This document shows positions 39,897 through 44,711 of a stretch of DNA of 44,711 nt, piece by piece. The notes beneath the pieces were generated by a model. It searched no databases and was not told the origin of the DNA. It was given only the letters and a program-made list of their open reading frames with translations. Source of the DNA: Burkholderiales bacterium (GTDB lineage Bacteria > Pseudomonadota > Gammaproteobacteria > Burkholderiales > JACMKV01); NCBI GenBank assembly GCA_013695435.1, contig JACDAM010000082.1, forward strand, positions 1 to 44,711, given 5' to 3'. Within the stretch, counting starts at the first letter, position 1. Every line of letters begins with the position of its first letter. Position numbers and translations under genes: made by a program.

Positions 39897-40424
39897 ATGA
39901 CTGAAAAACTCAAATCCGGCGAACGCCTTCCCGATGTCACCGTGTCGCGCCTCGGCGGCGGCGATCTGCGGCTGGGCGAGCCCGTGGACGATCATGGCTG
40001 GCAGATGGTGGTGGTCTATCGCGGCAAGCACTGCCCGATCTGCAAGACCTACCTTGCGGAGCTCGAGCGCACCGCGCCTAAATTCGCCAAGGCGGGCGTC
40101 GGCGTCATCGCGGTTTCCGGCGATCCCGAGGATCGGGCGCGCGCCTTCACTGACGAGATCGGCGTGACATTTCCCGTCGGTTACGGCCTGACTGTGGATC
40201 AGATGAAGGTCCTCGGTCTTTATGTCTCGGAGCCGCGCTCGGAAAAGGAAACCTACCGCCCCTTCGCGGAACCCGGGGTGTTCGTGATCAACGCCGACGG
40301 CCTGCTTCAGGTCGTGGACATTTCGAACGCGCCCTTCGCCCGGCCCGACCTCGCGGGCCTCGCCAAGGGGCTGAAGTTCGTCCGCGACAATGACTATCCG
40401 ATCCGCGGCCAACTGGCGGCCTGA
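39897..40424 (+). CDS. Peroxiredoxin-like (AhpC/TSA, thioredoxin-fold) protein
   Basis: 175 residues from the ATG at 39897, with AAGGAT upstream; the longer frame from 39816 adds an unrelated stretch. The thioredoxin-fold motif is VVVYRGKHCPICKTYLAELE, with a CPxC pair instead of the PxxxTxxC of typical peroxiredoxins. This resembles a Prx-like family common in alphaproteobacteria. It probably reduces peroxides or disulfides; the substrate is unknown. It is the first gene of the GC-rich block, 126 bp before the dehydrogenase. Confidence 0.85.
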   Translation: MTEKLKSGERLPDVTVSRLGGGDLRLGEPVDDHGWQMVVVYRGKHCPICKTYLAELERTAPKFAKAGVGVIAVSGDPEDRARAFTDEIGVTFPVGYGLTVDQMKVLGLYVSEPRSEKETYRPFAEPGVFVINADGLLQVVDISNAPFARPDLAGLAKGLKFVRDNDYPIRGQLAA

Positions 40425-40550
40425 AGGTCGCTTCCACACGCCGATGCGCGCCGGGGGCTGACAGTCGCCCGCGCCCCTCGGCCTGTTCCCGGCCCGACCC
40501 CGCACACGGGACCCAAGACACTCACCACGAGCAATGAAGGCGAAACCATA

Positions 40551-41321
40551 ATGAAACTCAATGGAAATGTCTGCGTCGTCACCGGCGGCGCGAGCGGCAT
40601 CGGCCTCGAGACCGCCAAATGCTTCGCCAGAGCGGGCGGCAAGGTGGTGATCGCCGACATCGACCTCGACGCGGCGAAGGAAGCCGCAAAGGCGCTCGGC
40701 GACGGGCACATGGGCGTCGACATGGACGTGACCGACCCGAACGCCGTGGAGCAGGGTATCGACAAGGTGCTCAAAGCCTATGGACGGGTGGACGTCCTGC
40801 TCTCGAATGCCGGCATCCAGATGGTGAAGCGGATCGAGGAATTTACCTTCGACGAATGGCGCAAGGTTGTTTCCATCCACCTCGACGGCGCATTCCTGAC
40901 ATCGAAGGCGGTGCTGCCGCAGATGTACAAGCAGGGCTCGGGCACCATCCTTTACATGGGGTCGGTCCACTCGCAGGAAGCATCGGCGCTCAAGGCGCCC
41001 TATGTCGCCGCGAAACACGGCATCCTCGGTCTCGCGCGGACCATCGCCAAGGAAGGCGGCGAAAAAGGTGTGCGCACCAACGTGATATGCCCGGGTTTCG
41101 TGAAGACGCCACTGGTGGAAAAGCAGATCCCCGAACAGGCGAAGGATCTCGGCATCTCCGAGGAGGATGTCGTCAACAAGGTCATGCTGGGCGAGACGGT
41201 GGACAAGGAATTCACCACGGTCGAGGACGTGGCGCACACCGCGCTGTTCCTTGCCACCTTCCCCAGCAACGCGCTGACCGGGCAAAGCATCGTGGTCAGC
41301 CACGGCTGGCGGATGGACTGA
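40551..41321 (+). CDS. Short-chain dehydrogenase, 3-hydroxybutyrate dehydrogenase type
   Basis: 256 residues. The NAD-binding TGGASGIG lies at 11-18; the catalytic triad is Ser138, Tyr151 and Lys155 (YVAAK). The C-terminal pattern (IPEQAKDLGISEEDVV, then EFTTVEDVA and ALTGQSIVVSHGW) is that of bacterial D-3-hydroxybutyrate dehydrogenases, which make acetoacetate. Acetoacetate decarboxylase lies two genes on, supporting that assignment. The stop overlaps the next start by one base (TGATG). Confidence 0.9.
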   Translation: MKLNGNVCVVTGGASGIGLETAKCFARAGGKVVIADIDLDAAKEAAKALGDGHMGVDMDVTDPNAVEQGIDKVLKAYGRVDVLLSNAGIQMVKRIEEFTFDEWRKVVSIHLDGAFLTSKAVLPQMYKQGSGTILYMGSVHSQEASALKAPYVAAKHGILGLARTIAKEGGEKGVRTNVICPGFVKTPLVEKQIPEQAKDLGISEEDVVNKVMLGETVDKEFTTVEDVAHTALFLATFPSNALTGQSIVVSHGWRMD

Positions 41322-42757
41322 TGCCCATGCGCGAGGTCGATGTCGCCATCATCGGCGCGGGCACGGCGGGCATGAGGGCATTTCGTGCCGCGCGCAAGCA
41401 CACCGATAATCTGGTGCTGATCGAGGGCGGACCCTTTGGGACCACCTGCGCGCGGGTCGGCTGCATGCCGTCCAAGCTATTGATCGCGGCGGCCGAGGCA
41501 GCCGAGGCTGTGCGCGAGGCCGCCGGTTTTGGCGTTCACGCCGCTGCGCCCCGCATCGACGGCGCCAGAGTCATGGCAAGGGTAGGGCGCGAGCGCGACC
41601 GTTTCATAGGCTTTGTGCTGGAGGCAGTAGAGGCCATCGACCCCGCCCACCGCCTGAAGGGCTGCGCCCGGTTCGAGGATCCGCATACCCTGCGGCTTGA
41701 CACCGGCGAGGCGCTGCGCGCCGCGCGCATCGTCGTCGCTACCGGCTCGATTCCGGTGCGGCCGAAGGCGTTAGACGCGGCGGGCGACCGACTGATCGTC
41801 AATGATGACGTGTTCGGCTGGACCGATCTGCCGAAGGCTGTCGCGGTGTTCGGCGGCGGTGCGCTGGGGCTGGAACTGGCGCAGGCGCTGCACCGGCTTG
41901 GCGTGCGCGTCCGGCTGTTCGGCAAGGGTGGCGGAGTGGGCCATTTGAGCGACCCCGCGGTGCGCAAGGCCGCCGCCGTAGCCATCGGCGCCGATCTGCC
42001 GTTCGACCCGGATGCCGACGTGCAGGACATCGCGCGTGAGGGTGACGAAGTGATCGTGCGGTCCACAGAAGATGGCGAAAGCCGCGAGGAGCGGTTCGAC
42101 TGGCTTCTGGCCGCGACAGGGCGCAAGCCCGCGCTCGACGGGCTGAACCTCAGTGCATCGGGCCTCACGCTCGATGGTCGCGGGATGCCAAAGGTCGATC
42201 CGCTGACGATGCGGACCGAGGCGGGGCATATCTTCTTCGCCGGCGATGTCGCCGCCCGCATTCCGTTGCTGCACGAGGCGGCGGACGACGGTCGTATCGC
42301 GGGCGACAACGCCGGGCGATACCCCGAAGTCGCGACCCATCCGCGGCGCACGCCGCTCGCCATCGCGTTCACCGATCCGAACATCGCCACTGTTGGCGCA
42401 TCGTTCGCCGAATTGTCAGATGCCTCCTGCGACTTCGCCATCGGCGAGGTGGATTTCGCCGATCAGGGGCGGGCGCGCGTGCTGCGCCAGAACCGCGGGC
42501 TGCTGAGGGTTTACGCCGAGCGCGACACAGGCCGTCTGCTTGGCGCCGAGATGGCCGCACCGAGGGCTGAGCATCTGGCGCATCTGCTGGCCTGGGCGGT
42601 GCAGGCCCGAATGGATGTGGAAACCGCGCTGGCCATGCCCTTCTACCACCCGGTGATCGAGGAGGGCCTGCGCACCGCCTTGCGCAATCTCAGCCTGAAC
42701 CTGGGCCGCAGATCCGAAAACCCCCCGCGCAGCATCGACTGCGGCCCCGGCGCCTGA
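41321..42757 (+). CDS. Dihydrolipoamide dehydrogenase-like flavoprotein
   Basis: 478 residues, class I pyridine-nucleotide disulfide oxidoreductase. The FAD-binding IIGAGTAG lies at 10-17, the redox disulfide is Cys43-Cys48 (TTCARVGCMPSK), the NAD-binding FGGGALGLELAQ is near 185, and FFAGDV and a C-terminal HPVIEEGL are present. It is typically annotated as lipoamide dehydrogenase, but no 2-oxo-acid dehydrogenase genes are near, so the electron acceptor is uncertain. Translation is probably coupled to the dehydrogenase. An ATG 6 bp in is an alternative start. Confidence 0.9.
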   Translation: MPMREVDVAIIGAGTAGMRAFRAARKHTDNLVLIEGGPFGTTCARVGCMPSKLLIAAAEAAEAVREAAGFGVHAAAPRIDGARVMARVGRERDRFIGFVLEAVEAIDPAHRLKGCARFEDPHTLRLDTGEALRAARIVVATGSIPVRPKALDAAGDRLIVNDDVFGWTDLPKAVAVFGGGALGLELAQALHRLGVRVRLFGKGGGVGHLSDPAVRKAAAVAIGADLPFDPDADVQDIAREGDEVIVRSTEDGESREERFDWLLAATGRKPALDGLNLSASGLTLDGRGMPKVDPLTMRTEAGHIFFAGDVAARIPLLHEAADDGRIAGDNAGRYPEVATHPRRTPLAIAFTDPNIATVGASFAELSDASCDFAIGEVDFADQGRARVLRQNRGLLRVYAERDTGRLLGAEMAAPRAEHLAHLLAWAVQARMDVETALAMPFYHPVIEEGLRTALRNLSLNLGRRSENPPRSIDCGPGA

Positions 42758-42783
42758 CGCCGCTCAGAACTGGACACACAGCC

Positions 42784-43527
42784 ATGAACAAGAACGAAAT
42801 CCTGTCCCTCGCGGGGATGCCGCCCGGAACCCGAGCTATCCCTTCGGTCCCTATCGCTTTATTGACCGGCAATACTTCAACGTCGTCTACTGAAGTGACC
42901 CCGAAGCGATCCGTGCGATGGTCCCCCGAGCCGCTGGAACCCGACGGGTCGAACACTGCGGTCTACGAGTGGATCGACATGCCCGACAGCTCCGGTTTCG
43001 GCGCCTACACGGAATCCGGCATCGTCATTCCCTGTCTGCTGGACGGAAAACCGGTCAATTACACCGCAATGATGTTTCTGAACGACGAGCCGCCGATCAC
43101 CGCCGGCCGCGAGATTTGGGGCTTTCCCAAGCGCTGGGGCGAACCGGATCTGCGGGTCGAGAAGGACACGCTGACCGGCACGCTGGCCTATGCCGGGCAG
43201 CGGGTGGCGATGGGCACGATGGTCTACAAGCACGACACCGCCTGCGACGACCCGAACGACTGCGCGAAGAAGCTTGCCAAGACCACGGTGAACCTGAAGC
43301 TGATCCCCTGCGTGACCGGCAGGCCGCGGGTCGCCGAACTTGTCGCATTCGAGATGACCAAGATTACCGTCAAGGGGTCCTGGCGCGGTCGCGCCCGGCT
43401 GCACCTCGTGCCGCATGTCAATGCGCCGGTGGCCGATCTTCCGGTGCGCCGGATAGTCGAAGGCCAGCACATCATCGCCGACCTGTCGCTGCCCTATGGC
43501 CGCGTCGTGCACGACTACCTCGCCTGA
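42784..43527 (+). CDS. adc: Acetoacetate decarboxylase, N-terminus altered by paired frameshifts
   Basis: 247 residues as read. The catalytic region is intact: REIWGFPKRWGEP with the Schiff-base Lys116, plus the C-terminal LPYGRVVHDYLA. It converts acetoacetate to acetone and CO2. Residues ~15-48 do not look like the family. In the frame shifted by one base, the same DNA (42831-42926) encodes the expected PSYPFGPYRFIDRQYF, then NVVY, a TGA at 42891-42893, and SDPEAIRAMVP. A base appears lost near 42820-42830 and gained in the C-run at 42923-42927, which restores the frame. Whether the protein works is doubtful, unless these are sequencing errors. Confidence 0.88.
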   Translation: MNKNEILSLAGMPPGTRAIPSVPIALLTGNTSTSSTEVTPKRSVRWSPEPLEPDGSNTAVYEWIDMPDSSGFGAYTESGIVIPCLLDGKPVNYTAMMFLNDEPPITAGREIWGFPKRWGEPDLRVEKDTLTGTLAYAGQRVAMGTMVYKHDTACDDPNDCAKKLAKTTVNLKLIPCVTGRPRVAELVAFEMTKITVKGSWRGRARLHLVPHVNAPVADLPVRRIVEGQHIIADLSLPYGRVVHDYLA

Positions 43528-43569
43528 AGCGGCCGCTTCGGCCGCACCATATCGGAAGGATGTGACCCC

Positions 43570-44646
43570 ATGGCCGAAAAGCCGAAACCCGTGAACCTCG
43601 CCCTGCAGGGCGGCGGCGCACACGGCGCCTTCACCTGGGGGGTGCTGGACCGCATCCTCGAGGACGGCAGGCTGGCGATTGCCGGCGTGTCCGGCACCTC
43701 GGCCGGAGCGATGAACGCCGTGGCGTTGGCCGACGGCTACACCCGCGCCGGGCCGGAAGGCGCGCGCAAAGCCCTCGACAGTTTCTGGCGGACCATGAGC
43801 GAGGGCGCCAAATCAAGCGCTCTGCGCCGTACGCCATACGATGTTCTGACCGGCTACTGGGGGCTCGATCACAATCCGGTCTATCACGCGATGGATTCGC
43901 TGTCCCGCGTGGCATCGCCTTATCAACTCAATCCGATGAACATCAATCCGCTGCGCGACCTGCTGGAAAAGAGCATAGACTTCGAGATGGTGCGCAAATG
44001 CACCGCGTTCAAGCTGTATGTCTCCGCCACCAATGTGGAGACCGGCAAGGTCAATGTCTTCCCGCGCGAAGCGCTGACGGCCGATATGGTGATGGCCTCA
44101 GCCTGCCTGCCCACCCTCTATCAGGCCGTTGAAATCGACGGCGTTCCCTATTGGGACGGCGGCTATATGGGCAATCCGGCGCTCTTCCCGTTTCACGGAC
44201 AGACCGGCACGGATGATGTCGTCGTCATTCAGATCAATCCGATCGAGCGAAAGGGCGCACCGCGCACCGCGCAGGAGATCCAGAACCGGATGAACGAGAT
44301 CAGCTTCAACGGCAGCCTGCTCAAGGAGCTCCGCGCGATAGACTTCGTCGACCGGCTGATCCGAGAAGGCAAATTGTCGGCAGACGACTACCGCCAGGTG
44401 CGGGTGCATGTCATCGAGAACCAGGCGGAACTGAAACCGCTGGGCGTGTCGTCGAAGATGAACACGGAATGGGCGTTCCTGACCAAACTGCGCGACCTTG
44501 GCCGCGACACGGCCTCGCGCTGGCTCGACGAGACGGTCGCATCGATCGGGGCCAACGAACGCCCAGGAGGAACCGCCCAGGAGGAACTCCCGCCGCGCGA
44601 AAAGGCGGTTTATCCTTCCTATACGGCAAGAAAAAAGCGCCACTGA
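43570..44646 (+). CDS. Patatin-like phospholipase / esterase
   Basis: 358 residues. The oxyanion-hole GGGAHG (14-19), nucleophile elbow GTSAG with Ser44, and catalytic Asp196 (DGG) form the patatin Ser-Asp dyad. No signal peptide is seen, so it is cytoplasmic. Family members hydrolyse lipids or polyesters. Its place 43 bp after the decarboxylase, with a hydroxybutyrate dehydrogenase nearby, suggests polyhydroxybutyrate or acyl-ester turnover, but that is inference. The C-terminal ~30 residues are charged and variable. Confidence 0.9.
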   Translation: MAEKPKPVNLALQGGGAHGAFTWGVLDRILEDGRLAIAGVSGTSAGAMNAVALADGYTRAGPEGARKALDSFWRTMSEGAKSSALRRTPYDVLTGYWGLDHNPVYHAMDSLSRVASPYQLNPMNINPLRDLLEKSIDFEMVRKCTAFKLYVSATNVETGKVNVFPREALTADMVMASACLPTLYQAVEIDGVPYWDGGYMGNPALFPFHGQTGTDDVVVIQINPIERKGAPRTAQEIQNRMNEISFNGSLLKELRAIDFVDRLIREGKLSADDYRQVRVHVIENQAELKPLGVSSKMNTEWAFLTKLRDLGRDTASRWLDETVASIGANERPGGTAQEELPPREKAVYPSYTARKKRH

Positions 44647-44656
44647 GGGGCGCTTT
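44634..44656 (+). terminator. Terminator at the end of the patatin gene
   Basis: AAAGCGCC (44634-44641) pairs with GGCGCTTT (44649-44656), followed by a CT-rich stretch. The stem overlaps the last codons and stop of the gene. Confidence 0.6.
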
Positions 44657-44690
44657 CTCTTGAATTTTCAGAGGCTTGAAAACTCAGTGA

Positions 44691-44711
44691 TGGTGGGGCG
44701 GCGGGAATCGA
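44691..44711 (-). tRNA. Possible 3' end of a tRNA or tmRNA gene (partial), candidate right attachment site
   Basis: The minus strand reads TCGATTCCCGCCGCCCCACCA to 44691: a T-loop-like TTCGATT remnant, a CCCGC stem half, an acceptor strand and CCA. The count is one base short of a standard tRNA, so either one C is missing or it is a degenerate copy. The body of the gene would lie outside the window. It resembles the motif at 39352-39371. Confidence 0.35.

Noticed and set aside
39867-41303. 478-codon minus-strand open frame
   Set aside because: Antisense to the peroxiredoxin-like and dehydrogenase genes; a shadow of GC-rich codon use.
40619-42757. 712-codon frame suggesting a fusion to the lipoamide dehydrogenase-like protein
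   Set aside because: The first 234 codons are the +1 shadow of the dehydrogenase gene; homology starts at the ATG at 41321.

Overview
The first ~39.2 kb looks like the chromosome of a betaproteobacterium. I infer this from gene order and protein style: secDF-yajC-tgt-queA, pcnB-folK-dNK-panBCD, purM-purN-DUF3108-rsmB divergent from perM-hda, and radC-rpmB-rpmG. Almost everything in this part is housekeeping. No genus can be assigned from sequence alone.

Layout. 1-2839: two tandem secreted repeat proteins that resemble functional amyloids (the first is cut by the window edge), a well-matched sigma-54 promoter in front of them, and a sigma-54 activator gene broken by two frameshifts. 3118-8640: a DUF2784 membrane protein, clpS-clpA (N-end-rule proteolysis), a cold-shock protein, isocitrate dehydrogenase and an RraA-like protein. 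8641-11991: the glyoxylate shunt (aceA, aceB), with a long, structured, gene-free leader before aceA. 12027-23033: Nudix hydrolase, mnmA, a GST, purB, a DedA protein, secF-secD-yajC-tgt, a Ser/Ala-rich anchored protein, queA and tRNA-Leu(CAA). 23034-23770: a short array of repeats carrying decayed 3' pieces of that tRNA, then a small coiled-coil protein. 23839-28537: a minus-strand run transcribed pcnB-folK-dNK-panB-panC-panD. 28697-32398: a cNMP-domain/degenerate GGDEF protein, a HAD phosphatase, hda and perM. 32476-38333: purM, purN, DUF3108, rsmB, a secreted phospholipase D-like protein and a fatty-acid desaturase. 38513-39258: rpmG, rpmB and only the C-terminal piece of radC.

At ~39.25 kb the character changes. 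The radC fragment ends abruptly, a short AT-rich stretch follows, and the remaining ~5 kb is GC-richer and codes for proteins of alphaproteobacterial (Rhodobacter-like) flavour: a peroxiredoxin-like protein, a 3-hydroxybutyrate dehydrogenase-type SDR, a lipoamide-dehydrogenase-like flavoprotein, acetoacetate decarboxylase and a patatin-like hydrolase. Together they suggest polyhydroxybutyrate or ketone-body breakdown to acetone. The block is bracketed by two short sequences resembling the 3' end of a tRNA or tmRNA gene, as for an integrated island, but no integrase is visible and a chimeric contig is a real alternative. Several single-base frameshifts in C/G runs (the sigma-54 regulator, the acetoacetate decarboxylase N-terminus) may be genuine decay or assembly errors.

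The most interesting items are the amyloid-like pair with its sigma-54 promoter and adjacent activator, the tRNA-derived repeats, the structured aceA leader, the junction and att-like pair around 39.3-44.7 kb, and the compensating frameshifts in the decarboxylase.
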